NCBI GenBank assembly: GCA_029817715.1
Contig: JARUPY010000397.1
Coordinates: forward strand, 4,092,001-4,156,000
Reading direction: 5' to 3'
From: Melastoma dodecandrum
Lineage: Eukaryota; Streptophyta; Magnoliopsida; Myrtales; Melastomataceae
DNA length: 64,000 nucleotides
Under the pieces are notes generated by a model, which was not told the origin of the DNA, did not search any database, and saw nothing but the letters and a program-made list of their open reading frames with translations. Both the position numbers and the translations under genes were made by a program. Shown in pieces: positions 11,853 to 23,869 of the stretch (position 1 is the first letter of the stretch; each line of letters starts with the position of its first letter).

Positions 11853-13219
11853 TCATCGTTCTCCATCCATACTCTGAATCTTGAATTTGAGCGCGATGCA
11901 ATCCTTGGTGTCGTGCCCCAGTGCTCCAGAGTGATATTGACAACTCGCCTTGGGGTTGTAGCCAAAAGAGGAAGGGTTGGTCGGTTTGGGGTCCACGGGT
12001 GAGATGAAGCCCATGTCTCTCAGGCGGGTGAACATGACATCTAATGGATCGGGAGTCGGAACCAGGTCCTCCAATCTGCATCGGGGACGCTCTTGTCGTG
12101 CAGGCCTTGGCTGCTGGTGCATCATCACGGGAGCGGACGGTCTAGGATTGGCCGTCACAGGCACGGGGGCTCTACTGGTAACTGCGGCGTATGACCTCGG
12201 CGCATATGAAGTCGGCGGTGCCGCTGCTTTATTGTGCTCCGCAGCTGCGACGAGCACCTTGGGCTTTGGTTTGACGGCTGGCTTTACTGCAGGGGAGGGA
12301 ATAAGTCCTTCTCGATTGACTCCATCAAGTTTATCGGCATTAATGACTGCTTGGGCGAAGGTTGTGATGGTCTCACCAATCATATAAGGTAAGTACTCAC
12401 GCGGGAGAAGTTGGAAGAACTCATCTATCAGCTCCTTTTGTTTCAAAGATGGCTTAATCCGTGAAGCCAGCTCCCTGAACCGATAGGCAAATTGTTTTAT
12501 GTCCTCGGAGCAGTACCTTTTCAGTTTCCGCAAGTCTGATATCGTGGGTGCTATTTCTACATTGAAACTGTAGTAATTAAGAAAGTCGAGAGCCAACTCC
12601 CTGAATGTTGCGTACTGGCTCACATCATTGGTGTAATACCAGTGCAGTGCCGATTCCGCCAAGCTCTCTTGAAACATGGCAATGCGAAGCTTGTCATCTG
12701 CCGGGTACACAGCCATCTTGTGACAAAAGTGCTTGAAATGTAGCTCTGGACATCCGTTCCCTCGAAACTTCTCAAATTCAGGCATTTTGAACTTTGGTGG
12801 GATCTGAATCTGGGGAATCTGGTAGTCGGCGTACTCCCAGTTGTAAGCTCGGTGTCCCTGAATGGCGTTGAGATGCTCTTCCATTCTCGCCATACGACGC
12901 GCCTCTTCTTCTTGCATAGAGGCGATCTTAGCTTAGAGTCTTGTCTCGAAAACGTCGGCCTGCTGCTGTTCGCCAAACAGTTCATTCACGATAGCCGCGT
13001 TTCGGTTTCTTAGGTTTGCATGGCTGGTCCCGCCGAGGGCGTTGTGGACGGTATGGGGATCCCAAAGTCGGCAGTTGTAGGGGTGACAGGAAAATAGGGT
13101 GATGGCCCAAGTGGTGCTGATTGATAGGGAGTTGGCCCTGGTACGGTTGGTTGAGGGTAGTATGGTGGAGCAAATGGTCGTGTTACGGTGGACAATCCGG
13201 TCATGGTCGATTTCTGCAT
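11853..13219 (-). pseudogene. LTR-retrotransposon gag remnant (Ty3-like)
   Basis: The main ORF (12917-11853, 354 codons) has a gag core (LRIAMFQESLAESALHWYY, then a DLRKLKRYCSEDIKQFAYRF region) and ends with a zinc-knuckle-like CQYHSGALGHDTKDC. This layout matches the gag of plant Ty3-type (Tat-like) elements. A proline-rich N-terminal extension (13219-13010) lies in another frame, so a frameshift or stop separates the two around 12920-13010. No protease, reverse transcriptase or integrase follows; the coding sequence stops about 250 bp from the hAT end. It is a dead fragment. Confidence 0.75.
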
Positions 13220-13575
13220 AACTTTCTGCTCAATTCATGAAAATGTGCATATTTATACTTGGAAGAAAGCTCTTCAAGTCAGTAATCCAATAGTGTCAAG
13301 TTTCAAGTCAATCTAAGGTCTGTAACGAAAGTTATGAACGAAAGAGTAAGATGTCCACATGCAGATCCGAGCTCCGACAGTTTTGCTGCCTCTCATAAAA
13401 ACGTGTATAACTTTTAGCTTAGTTCACTAAAATAGGCTTACTTATACTCAAAACAAATCTCTTGAAGTCAGGCATCTAATGGCACAAGTTTTAGGTCAAT
13501 ACGATTTCTAGAAAGAAAGTTATGAATAAAAGAGAGAACTGTCGACATGCAGATCTGAGCCTATAAGTCTTCGGA
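13220..13575. repeat. Two imperfect tandem copies of a ~190-bp unit
   Basis: The block starting AACTTTCTGCTCAATTCATG at 13220 recurs from 13409. Shared segments include TATACT, CTCTT(C/G)AAGTCAG, AAAGTTATGAA and CATGCAGATC(C/T)GAGC. It abuts the putative gag start on its upstream side, so it may be the retroelement's leader or LTR-proximal region. Confidence 0.65.
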
Positions 13576-15072
13576 TTCTTCGAAAACACTCCATTCATAT
13601 GTAAATGCCATGTCATTTTAAAACCACTAAACATTTGTACATGAAACATCATATATAGCTAGTGTGACATGTTTAGAGTATATTTGAAGTTCGACATATG
13701 ACAAAAATGCAAATGGTGATGTCCAAACGTGCGAAACTCGGTCTTTTATAACCAGTACAATGTTTTGTTCGAAACTTCTAGGTTAAGAACTCAAATTTAG
13801 CTTAGATGGTGTCCTTAGAACCATATTTAAGTTAGGAATCAAATGCAAGTGGTTTCGCGCGATTCCGATAAGTACACAAAAAGATATACAGTAAAAACCG
13901 AAGATTGCGCAAACTGATCCGAAACATGCTTGGACTTACCGAGCTATTTTGGCTCGATGGGAGGGCTGCAACACATCCCAACATGCTAGGACGTATGAAG
14001 GGAAGGGGATGTGAGAGTCTTGGCCTGTTTTGGCGACCATAGGATGTTTCCGAGAGTTGGTTTTTGGCTGTCCAATCCTTGCGGCTGCGCAGACAAGAAA
14101 ACGTCAAAGCAAAAGGGGCCCCGCGAAGCTACGAGGTTACGAAAGGTGGTAGTTGAGTCCTCCTCTTCTTTGGACGAGGGAGGGCAGATCCTAGATGCCG
14201 GAGAGAAGGCCTCGAGCATGGAGACGGCGAGGGGAGGATGTCGGAGATTGTCCGGGGTTGCCGTTGTTTCTTCTTGCCGCAGCCGTCGACTTGTGAAACC
14301 GGAACGTGTCCTCCGCGGTTAGGCTGGTCGGGGGGTCTCCATTGCTCCATGAGCTTACCTTGGTCAAGAGGCTCGTCGGGAAAAAGGGGAGGCTCGAAAA
14401 ACGCTTAGAGGGGGGAGCTTTTTTTTTGTGTACGTCTGTCTTTCTTTTTTTTTTGTGTGTGCATCTCTTCTATATAGGAAAGTAACATTTGAAAGTCATA
14501 AAGTTTGCAAGTTGAAATGGGGGGAGCGTTTCCATCTATCCCTGCGTCTTCTGTAACGTGTGGATGTGCTCCCGTTTAGGAAGTAAATTTTATTTAATGC
14601 AATTACGGGAATCAAATGAAATATTTCTGAATAGGAAATGATATTTGAGGTATTACACATACGAAGCCCTCGAGAAGCTCATCGGATCACACTTAGGTTT
14701 TCTTTCTTTCTTTCAATCTCATGTTTGTGCATCGTAGTAAATCCGATCATGGACTAGATGCAACCTGCTGCAAGTGTGGTGAGTCTGGTTATTTTGTCGA
14801 GTGTCCCTGAATTTTTAGATGTCACAACTAGATGTCCCTTGCCCTCCAATCTCCCACCATCCCCGTCTCGTATGTTTCACCCGTTCTCCCCTATCTCCTT
14901 CACCTGGTCTACCCCTCCATTTTGTCTCATTCCCCCTCCCCTCCCACATCCATCCATGTCTCTCCCTCGTCCACCTCCCCTCCCCCATCCGTTCCGTCTC
15001 TCCGTTTTTTTAATGAATTTAATTTTTTTTATGTTATGTTTTCTTGGCTGTTATATATATATATTTTCCTAA
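13576..15072. other. No gene recognised
   Basis: This stretch contains short ORFs without family resemblance and a pyrimidine-rich tract (about 14840-15005). It may include part of the retroelement's LTR, but I could not define ends. Confidence 0.5.
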
Positions 15073-15289
15073 TTATGTGAATAGAATTGTGAAGATATAA
15101 TCTAGAAACAGAATAGAACATATAACTGTCACGGAACACAGAAGAAAGAAAATATTTTCTTTAAAAAACACTAGCCCAGAATGTGAAAGTAAAGCAGACA
15201 ATGAAGATGTTGAATGAATCTGATAAGTAGCACTCAAAGCCGAGAATTTATCCTTACATTTGTGCTTTTGGAAGGTTCCCCTTGAAACA

Positions 15290-15800
15290 CACCAGAAGGT
15301 CGTGAGGAATACAAGGAGAGCCAACACGGTCGAGACCAAGACCACCACAACCATTTTATGTCTCTTTCCTTTGGTATTTGCAGCCCAAGATCCAGAAAAT
15401 CTTCAAATGACCTAGGATATCAGAACCAGAACAGACACCTTATAGACACTTGGGACATTAAGGAAGAGTTTTGTCCATCGTCCTAGGTTCAATATGCTAA
15501 TTGTTGCAACGAACTTAGTTGTGGTGCTTCAGAGCTTAAGCATAATGCAGGCACATACCTAGTGTAGAAGCCGGATATCGCATGAACAACTCCTGCCCTT
15601 CTTTAACCTCTCTGAGATTAAATAGGCTTCCATACCAGACACTGCAACCATTAATTTTGGTTACCGCATAAGCTGAACACAGACAGTTACTCAAGCGCGC
15701 TCTTGCACATTCCCCCGTACCCATGATGTTCGTGTTCGTCAGAAACTGTGACCTGTCCAGCAACTTCAGACCTGAAAGTTTCTTAAACACATCTTCTCAT
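15290..15800 (-). pseudogene. S-domain receptor-kinase fragment: PAN domain and transmembrane exon
   Basis: The segment about 15785-15562 encodes a PAN/apple-like piece (FKKLSGLKLLDRSQF, GECARARLSNCLCSAYA, then CSVWYGSLFNL) ending at a GT donor after TLG. A second segment at 15354-15290 encodes a hydrophobic helix (VVVVLVSTVLALLVFLTTFW) followed by basic residues. These match the end of exon 1 and exon 2 of the intact copy at 18231-21412. The lectin domain and the whole kinase are missing, so it is a relic. Just upstream (15800-15935) is a block resembling the 3' untranslated region of the intact gene. Confidence 0.75.
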
Positions 15801-16660
15801 GATGTTTTACTACACAAACGAGCCCCACTCTCACTGCAGTGTTTCGCATGGCATCCCCCCGAGAATGCCATCGCTGGGATTTGTCCCTGCGTCTTCTTTG
15901 ATTTACCTAAAGACCTTCGACTATCCAAATGCGTTTACACTGTATAATTTTGGTCGTGGTATTCATTCGAATAGAATATAATCGACAAGTGAAATAGAAT
16001 CTAGTCGACTATATCTACAGAAGCAAGTGGACGGTCAACTGGGTTTACAGATGCTAGTCGACCTTGCCTGCAAAAACCAGTTGACCATGCCTACAAAATC
16101 CAGTCGACTATGTACAGAAACCAATTGAAGAATAAACCAATCTCCAGAGAGTCCGAATTAATGTGCACATGTTCATTTGTAATGGATATAATGGCTCCCT
16201 TTAGAATTCAAGCACGTGGAAGCACTTGCCATGACAGTTATCGTTGGTAAGTAATAATATTATTAGCATATAAGATTACGATATAGTATAAATAGTTTAA
16301 TATTCTTTGTAATAAAACAGACAATCACTTGTTCACATATCACGACATTTTGGTTGTCTTTGTTTGCTCTCATCTCCTTCTTCGTTTTTATGTCTTTAAA
16401 TTTGTGTTGTAACTCAAGTTTAAAATCAATAGAAATATGTTCTTCGTTTAATTTGTTCAATCTTTGCCATTATTTCCTTTTCTTGAACCCGATGAGTTCG
16501 TCACATTACAACATGTTACGGTTTCCTTCGTCAACAAAATGATCGCTTGGTTAACAGAAGTGGCGCCATCACTGGACGAATGGTCGGTGGTCCCCATGTT
16601 GTTCTTCTTCTTGATTGTGTAGGCGGGCTGCCGCAGCGACGCAAGGATCATGTCATTTCC
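15795..16660 (-). pseudogene. S-domain receptor-kinase fragment: kinase C-terminal tail and 3' UTR
   Basis: The stretch about 16655-16530 encodes a tail ([19 protein letters not shown]) nearly the same as the last residues of the intact receptor kinase ([16 protein letters not shown]). The following 3' untranslated sequence continues at 15935-15795 (CGAGAATG, TCTTTGA motifs shared with 18130-18240). An unrelated block of about 590 bp, with a short tandem array, separates the two pieces. The copy is truncated. Confidence 0.7.
16003..16135. repeat. Degenerate ~23-bp tandem array with GTCGAC cores
   Basis: About five units of the form AGTCGACYWTGCCTACARAAACC stand in a row, some changed to AGTTGACC or AGTGGACGGTCAAC. 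They lie inside the block that splits a receptor-kinase 3' untranslated region. Confidence 0.65.
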
Positions 16661-17210
16661 ATTGCATATTCCGGTGACCTACCAAAGAAGAGGTTCCGGC
16701 CATTACCCATTTTTGCAGATTGACTTCGGGGAATCATAATCAAGGTCATTCATGCATGCAGATGAGGTGGGAGTTGGAATTTAATGCGCATAAGATGTGG
16801 TTGAGCCTCTTCATGATACACCAGCTCCATGGACCAGATAAATATCTCAAGTTACCAACAACAGGGGAGAAAACAACCTGTCGGATGCGTCGATATCATT
16901 ATTTTGGCTTGGCCTAGTCGCGAGATGCAAATAGACGTGCATCGGTCGTTGCGAGTGTTACGGTCACAAAACGTCGATAGGATGTTTATAGCTATTTCAT
17001 GTCGAAGAGGGATATCCCGGTGTTATGATCGAAATTGATTCATTGTGCCGTCCTATCATTTCTCATTGACACCTCCTCTGGAATGCATTCACTCTTATAA
17101 CAGACTTTGATTGGCTTCGAAAAAAAAAAAACAAATGCTGATGTCGATGCATTTCGTACCAGGCATTCAACTAAAATCGTAAATAATATCATACTACTTG
17201 GGTCAAATTA

Positions 17211-17702
17211 TCAAATATCAACTAACGGCAGCCTACGTGTCATCCTACGTGTGACGTTGATGGCGTTCGCCGTCATCCTTAAAATTCGCAAGACAAGGTT
17301 CCCTGAATCCAAAAGCTGAATTACTGGGCTAGAACTACTCGCAACCAAAGTCGAGGAAACGTTGGTGGACCAGAGAAGGGCACTTCCGTTTTGTCTGCGG
17401 AGGACTAAATCATCCCGAACATCAATCGATAGAGCTCCAGAGGTGTCGCAGAGGGGATTTTCCCTATTGGCGACCCAAACGACAGTTTGAACAGGAAGTG
17501 CTGCGTACCATATCCCCACAAAACGTCGTCCGGAGTCACCGGGGCTGAAGAAACCAAACGCGAACTTACCCCCATGGGACACCAACAGGTCTCCATCTTT
17601 GAAGCTCTGGGAAGCTCTCAACGTATCCGATGACGAAGAACACGTCCAAAACAGGGCTAGGAAAAGGAGAACGGAGAGGGACATGTTCAGATCACGTAGC
17701 AT
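17211..17702 (-). pseudogene. S-domain receptor-kinase fragment: signal peptide and bulb lectin
   Basis: This encodes a signal peptide (MSLSVLLFLALFWTCSSS) and a B-type lectin domain with GKFAFGFFSPGDSG, VGIWYA and [11 protein letters not shown], then LLDSGNLVL. Homology stops at about 17300, where the sequence becomes unrelated and a stop follows. No S-locus, PAN or kinase part follows in order. It is closely related to the intact neighbour at 18231-21412 and is a truncated duplicate. A secreted lectin-only protein is conceivable but there is no evidence for it. Confidence 0.78.
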
Positions 17703-18230
17703 AATTTAGGAGATGATGGATAGAGACAAGAAAGTTAAAAAGGAGTGAACCTCGGCGTTTCATCCTCTCCGCCCAGAAAATTCGAAACTAGTTCCAGGTA
17801 GTTTTCGTAGTGATTCGAGTTAGACCGGCCATCTGAAGACGACCGATTGAGTGAAGAGGTCGTGAGTTCAATATTAAACCGTGATTTAGGTAGGATCTGG
17901 AAACTGCTGGAGAAAATGTTGTTTTTCTTTCTTACTAATTCAAAGAACCCTACAATTCACAAGCATGTCGTTGTCGAGTAATCCCAGGACGAAAGTAAGG
18001 CGTAGACGACGTAGGAGTAACGCCAGGCATTAAGGCTCACAAGTCTAAACGATTAGGCTGCCCCATTTTGGTCATCAAATCATTCCTGAATAAAATAGTT
18101 GGCCATAAAATGTCCTGCATCAAGTTTTCATGGCATGGTGTTTTACTACGCTAACGAGCACCACTCTCACCGTAGTGTTTTGCCCGAGAATGTCATTGCT
18201 GGGGACTGTTCCTGTGCCTTCTTTGAGTGC

Positions 18231-21200
18231 CTAACGACCTTCGACGATGGAAATGGTCGCTTGGTTGACAGAAGCGGCGCTATCACTGGACGAATTGTTG
18301 GTGGTCCCCATGTTATTCTTCTTCCTGATTGTGTATGCGGGCTGCTGCGGCGATGCGAGGCCCGTGTCATTTCCCAGCATGAATACGACAGTGGACATGG
18401 TTGGCCGGTCTGTCGGAAGCTCTTGCACGCACAGCAGACCGATCTGGATGCATTTCAGCACCTCTTTCCATGAATGTGGTTCATCAACTGCAATCGACTC
18501 ATCAATGATTTCCATGCATCGTCCTCCCTTCCATAGCTCCCAAAACTGCCGAAGAAGATGAAAGGTTGATTTGGTTTTGGTATCGTGCTAGATAGTATCA
18601 AACGGGATGAACCATGATGCAATCAATCATCCTAGTCCTTCAGCCAGATCAAGATTCGCACGACTGTTGTTTTAGCATAAGGGAAGTGGAAACTCACATG
18701 GCCGACTAAATTTGTGGAGGAACCCTCGTCGTAGTATGAGCTGATTTTCTTCCCCGAGATGATCTCTAGCAGTAAGATCCCAAAGCTATAAGCATCCGAC
18801 TTAACTGAAAACACCCCCTCCATCGCATATTCCGGAGACATATAACCACTACACGAAAAGAAAGAGCAACCAAAGGATATCACCGTCAATGGCTTTTGGC
18901 CAATGTTCGGACAACAACATAAATTCACACTTACAATGTCCCAACCACTCTGTTTGTAGTTCCTTCGGACTGGTCACCCCCACACATTCTAGCCATCCCA
19001 AAATCAGATATCTTTGGCTGCATTTCAGTGTCCAGCAAAACATTGCTTGCCTTCAAATCTCTGTGTATAACCCTAAGCCTGGAATCTTGATGCAAGTACA
19101 TCAGCCCTCGAGCGACCCCGGTCAGTATGTCAAAGCGTATTCTCCAGTCTAAAAGAGATTTCTTTGATTTGTCTAAGCAAATAGGTCCAACCCAATTTGA
19201 CAATATCAGCTAGCCTATAGAGAAATGCGGCACAGATATCAATCAGTTATGCAAGTCTTACCAACTGAAAACTTACCGAAGAGGAATGCATCAAGGCTTT
19301 TGTTTGGCAAATATTCATAGACGAGTATCTTCTCATTATCCTTGAGGCAGAATCCTAACATCCTAACGAGGTTCCTATGCTGGAGCCTGGCAATCAAGTT
19401 CACCTCATTCTTGAACTCTTCATCTCCTTGTCTGGAAAACTCGGACAATCTTTTTACAGCAACTTCGGTTCCGTCACTCATCACTCCCTTCATGCCAAGA
19501 AAATATCTCTTTGTTAAGCTGTTAATATCATCCTGATCTGAGCCTGAGAAGGCCAAAGAAGAAAACAGATTCAAAAAATTACCTTGTAAACAGTTCCGAA
19601 GCCGCCAACGCCAAGCCTGTTTGATAAGGAGAAATTGTCCGTGAAAGCAGCGACTGAGCTTAGTTTGAAGGATGGCAGCCCTGCATCTGATTTGCTTGTT
19701 CGATCGAGTTCCTTGGTGTCCAGAGGTTTGGCGACACTTGAAGGATTTTTGGGAGTTCTAGGCCACAGAGCAGGCAGCCTCCTACCGCCTGTTGCAATGC
19801 TAGAGTTAACGGTTTTGCACGTGCAGAAATGCCTTCTGATTAAACTGTCATCGAAATCACTACCCTTCATCGGGAAAAGTTCAGGCCAGCATATGTACCT
19901 CTTCTGTGCCTTATAATTAGTAAGACAAAGACTAATACTAGCAAAACTGCAGCGGCCAATACCGGCAGCATTATCTCCGGTATGACTTTCTTGTTCCCAT
20001 TCCGGCTGTTCATCTTCGTGTCCCGAGCTTGATATCAGAAGGAAAATATTTCAAATAAGTAGAAGATCTCTGGCTGAAGGGAAAGTAGTGAGTTTGCTAC
20101 ATGCACAGAAGTAAATGGCTGAAATACCTAACTCAGCGGCGTCCACGCGGATATATATCTGTTGACCGTTGTTAAATGTTCTAGTGTCATTCAACTCCCC
20201 ATACCACATGAGGCACCCAGAACCTCCTCCGCTTTCAGTCGCACTGGCATATGCCGTACAAGAGCAGTTCCTCAGGCACGCCGACTCACACTCCCTTAAA
20301 GTCATGGTCATGTTGACTTGTGCAATGGAAGTATCGGGCAACTTTGTGTTATTTATGCCGACGAAACCTTCTCCACTTTGACAGATTGAAGCCCCCGTGT
20401 TTCTTACACACCCACCGGTCGTGTCCTTCAATAACCAGTTGTTCGGATACCTAGGTTGGAATCCGGGAAAACATGAACACGTATATAGGTCGGCCTTGTA
20501 TGGATCGCACAGGCCATTTGGTCCGCATTGGTTATAATAGTCACAAGGTTCTCCCGGAGCAGAATACATTGGCACCCACCGATGTTCTTGCTCTATCCAG
20601 TTCATCCGGTCAATAGTACCTGTTTCATTCACCACAATTGTTGATAGAATCGAGGTGTTGATCATGATGTATGTGATCGAGAATTCATCTCCATCATTCA
20701 CAAAAAAAATGTTGAAGACGTAATTATTTCTCATCTCGGGTATACCACTCCACCGTGACCCGGTCCAAGGCCCTGTTCGCCAATGGGGTGCCCCGTCCTT
20801 GTATAAGAACAACTGAGGGTACCCGGTTGGATTGGCCATGAAAGTGCAATTTCCTGGCCGTGGATCGTCATAGGACCTCCATGATGTTATAGACCACGTA
20901 CGACTGCTCGTCTTTTTATAGCCAATTTTCATATTAGGAAGCATGGTGTCCGTAGGATGATCGAAGCTCTGCCAAAGTATGACCTTTTTGTCAACATCCT
21001 GGTACAAAACCAGGTTGCCAGAATCCAGAAGCTGAACCACAGGACTAGAGTTGACTTCAGCAGGCAGCAAGGAATTGTTGGTCGACCACACTAGGGATGC
21101 ACTGTTATTGCTGCTGATTATGAGATTCCCCAACGAATCTACAGACAGAGCTCCCGAGCTGTCGTTGAGGGGATTCTCTCTGTTGGCGACCCAAACAACA

Positions 21201-21412
21201 GTTGGCACGGAAACTCTGGCATACCATATACCCAAAAAGCGTTGCCCTGAGTCACTCGGGCTGAAGAAGCCCAAGACAAAAGTCCCCCCGACAGAGACCA
21301 ACACATCTGCATCTCTGAAACTTTGGGTAGCATCAAATGTGTCCGACGACGAACCTGACCAAAGCAGAGCTGATAAAAGGAGGATTAAGAGGAGCACAGT
21401 CTCGTTTCTCAT
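18231..21412 (-). CDS. S-domain (G-type lectin) receptor-like kinase, apparently intact, inside the hAT element
   Basis: This is a plasma-membrane receptor kinase of the SD-1 class; the family includes SRK and immune receptors such as LORE. Seven exons (21412-20128, 20027-19899, 19788-19583, 19487-19277, 19172-18935, 18848-18698, 18545-18231) join in frame to 844 codons plus stop, the canonical seven-exon SD-1 structure. Residues 1 to about 25 are a signal peptide. A bulb lectin ([11 protein letters not shown]), S-locus glycoprotein region, EGF-like cysteines ([13 protein letters not shown]) and PAN domain follow. A transmembrane helix lies near 440-465. The kinase has GVGGFG, Lys552 in [12 protein letters not shown] (Asp649), DFG (Asp667) and SPE. 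A tail like that of other SD-RLKs ends the protein. All catalytic residues are present. The exon 3 acceptor is the least certain boundary. The ligand is unknown. Confidence 0.88.
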
Positions 21413-21985
21413 GTTTTCACCCCTCAAAAATGAATCCTGAAAGCTGGGAATAAAAAATCTGGCGGAAGACCTGGTCAATATGAATAATCCATGCTGCTTA
21501 AAGGATGGGATCAATGGGACCTTCAAGGTAGATAGGACTGGGATTAAGATCAGGGAGGATGTGCAAGACCCGGGAGGTATAAAAGAAAAGAGCATAGAGG
21601 GCGAATGGACGACTTTTAGGAGGATGGACGCAATCTTGACCTCGCATATAATCAATTGGAATACAAGTGATAAAAGTCTTAGCGGGTCATCCGGCATCAG
21701 GGAAAAAAACCAAAATTGACAAGCAAAGCACTTGCCTCTGGATCAAGTTTCCTCCAGAAGATGTCCTTTCCGCTATTGCAACATTAACTAGTAAATAAGT
21801 CGCTGTTTCTCCTGCCACTTTCGCAAATAGTCGTCCTACCAGGAAGAGCAGGCGAGGCACGTCCGTTTTCTTCCATGCCCTCGATGTAGAAAAGTCCAAA
21901 CTATGGAATGTTTGAATGAACTGTCTTGCTATGTGCACGCGTTTTGTGCGATTAAAATCTTACTACGACTGAAATTTCATGCCTT

Positions 21986-23126
21986 TCAATATAACATTTC
22001 AAGTTGCATCACGTTTGAAATGTGTAATGGACTCTCGACAAATAAGGAAGAAGAAGAAGAATAAACGAAAGAACACTCTGAAATCTCGACTACTCTCTTC
22101 GTTCTTCCATCGAACTGGTCGCCCCTGCATATTCTACCCATACCAAAATCTGATATCTTCGTGATCATCGCATCGTCCAGCAAAATATTGCCTGCCTTCA
22201 AATTTCTATGCGTAACCCTAAGCCTGGAATCATGATGCAGGCACATAAGTCCCCTGAGCCACCACAGTGATTATGTTGAAGCGTAGTCTCCAATCTAAGA
22301 CATATTTCTTCGACTCATCTGAGCACAATTGCAGAATCCAATTCGTTATTGTCAGACAAGACAACAAAACCAATTCCAAAAATTTGACGAGATGGAAATT
22401 TACCAAAGAGGAACGTGTCGTGGCTCTTGTTTGGCAAGTACTCACATGTGAGGATCTTCTCAATATCTTCAAGGCAGAATCCCAACATCCTAATGAGGTT
22501 TTTATGCTGGAGCTTGGTGATCAAGATCGCCTCATTCTTCATCTCCTTGTCTGAAAGCTTCAGACAATCTGTCCACAGCTACTTTAGTTCTGTCGCTCAT
22601 CCCTACCTTCATGAAAAGAACTAATCTCATTGCTACACCGTTCATGTTGTCTATCCTTGACTCAGGAACGGAGAAAGAAAAGATATTCCATAATTACCTT
22701 ACTGACAACTCCAAAGCCTCCAGCGCCAAGCCTACCGTAAATGGAGAAATTGTCCATGGCAGCGACTAGTGAGCTTAGATTAAAGAAAGGCAGCTCTGCA
22801 TCAGATTTGCCTTTTCGATCGAGCTCCTTCATCTGTGAAGAATCAGCAACATGCAAAGAATCGTTGGGAGCGCTGGGCCACAGAGACAGGTGCCTCCACT
22901 ACCTGGTGCAGTGCTGGCAGTTAGCAATATGCTCACACCACAGATCACCCCAACAAGCCTTCTGATCGGATCGCTGTTCGGCATTCTTACCTCTTGTATG
23001 CCTTATAAAACTAGTAACACGGAAACTAAGCCCCCTGATGCTGCAGTGGCTAAGCCCAACAGTATTGTCCAAGGCTGGTTTTTCTTGTTTTGTTTCCAGC
23101 TGTTTGTCTTTGTATGGCGAGCTTAA
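21986..23126 (-). pseudogene. S-domain receptor-kinase fragment: transmembrane to mid-kinase, broken
   Basis: Reading from 23126 downwards there is a decayed transmembrane exon (about 23110-22990). A juxtamembrane and glycine-loop exon follows (22940-22700; KELDRKGKSDAELPFFNLSS, GAGGFGVV). Then comes an N-lobe exon ([16 protein letters not shown]) and an exon with [10 protein letters not shown] and [14 protein letters not shown]. The catalytic HRD is changed to HRN, and one base is missing or extra near 22245, so the exon shifts frame. No lectin part and no C-lobe exons are present. It is a sister of the intact gene at 18231-21412. Confidence 0.8.
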
Positions 23127-23520
23127 GAACAGCAGGAAAGGTCAGTAGGAGACTTTGCATATAGATCGGAAAATTCTCAGCCTGACAGGCAACCCAAGAT
23201 TAGTGTACCAGGTCACCCACTTTGGATGGCACCAACAGAGGCCGTTAAGTTAAGTGGTCCATGGCGATGATATTCCCAAAGCCTAGATGCATGAACAGCC
23301 TCGGTTTAGATTACAACTCTGACGCCTGTTGGTTAAGAATCAGGACATGCGAGGTCCAAAGATTAGAACGAACTACGTGTCAAAAAACATTTTACAGTCA
23401 AGCTTCACATGAATGGAGGGACATTTCTCAAGGAAATCGAAGGTTTCAATCCAAAGGCTCCTCTAAATAGTACCAAAAATGGAAGATGTCCTTGATTACA
23501 GATAGCTTTCGGGAGGGTGC

Positions 23521-23727
23521 CCTTCCGACCTTATATGCACACCACAGCCCAGTCTTAGGGATACCACGTGTAACATATAGGCCGCCCATCGCGTCAACGA
23601 TATTGTCCCGCATCCCCACGCACGGGCGGCTACGGTCGGGTTTTGTTCTTCAACCCCGGGCTTAGGGCGAAAACGCGTCGTTGATAGAAGGGCACCCCTT
23701 CCGACCTTATATGCACACCACAGCCCA
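23521..23727. repeat. 31-bp direct repeat flanking a short repetitive block
   Basis: CCTTCCGACCTTATATGCAC plus eleven further bases occurs at 23521-23551 and again, identical, at 23697-23727. The interior is GC-rich and looks like a dispersed plant repeat. It lies between two receptor-kinase relics. Confidence 0.6.
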
Positions 23728-23869
23728 TTCTCCCTTCCGATGTGGGACTCTCGAGACTCACCCTTCTATTGGGTTGGGTGATGGAACCCACCTTCAAAGG
23801 CTTCTCCCTTCTCTTGGGCTGGGGATATTACAGATCATTACAACCATCAAACTCAGGCCTGATGACCTG

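Noticed and set aside
11977..12387. 136-codon plus-strand ORF
   Set aside because: Antisense to the gag remnant; composition reflects the opposite strand.
14758..15080. Proline/serine-rich overlapping ORFs
   Set aside because: All three frames are open because of a pyrimidine-rich tract; there is no homology.
21413..21697. In-frame N-terminal extension of the intact receptor kinase
   Set aside because: The ATG at 21412 starts a textbook signal peptide; residues before it have no counterpart in the family.
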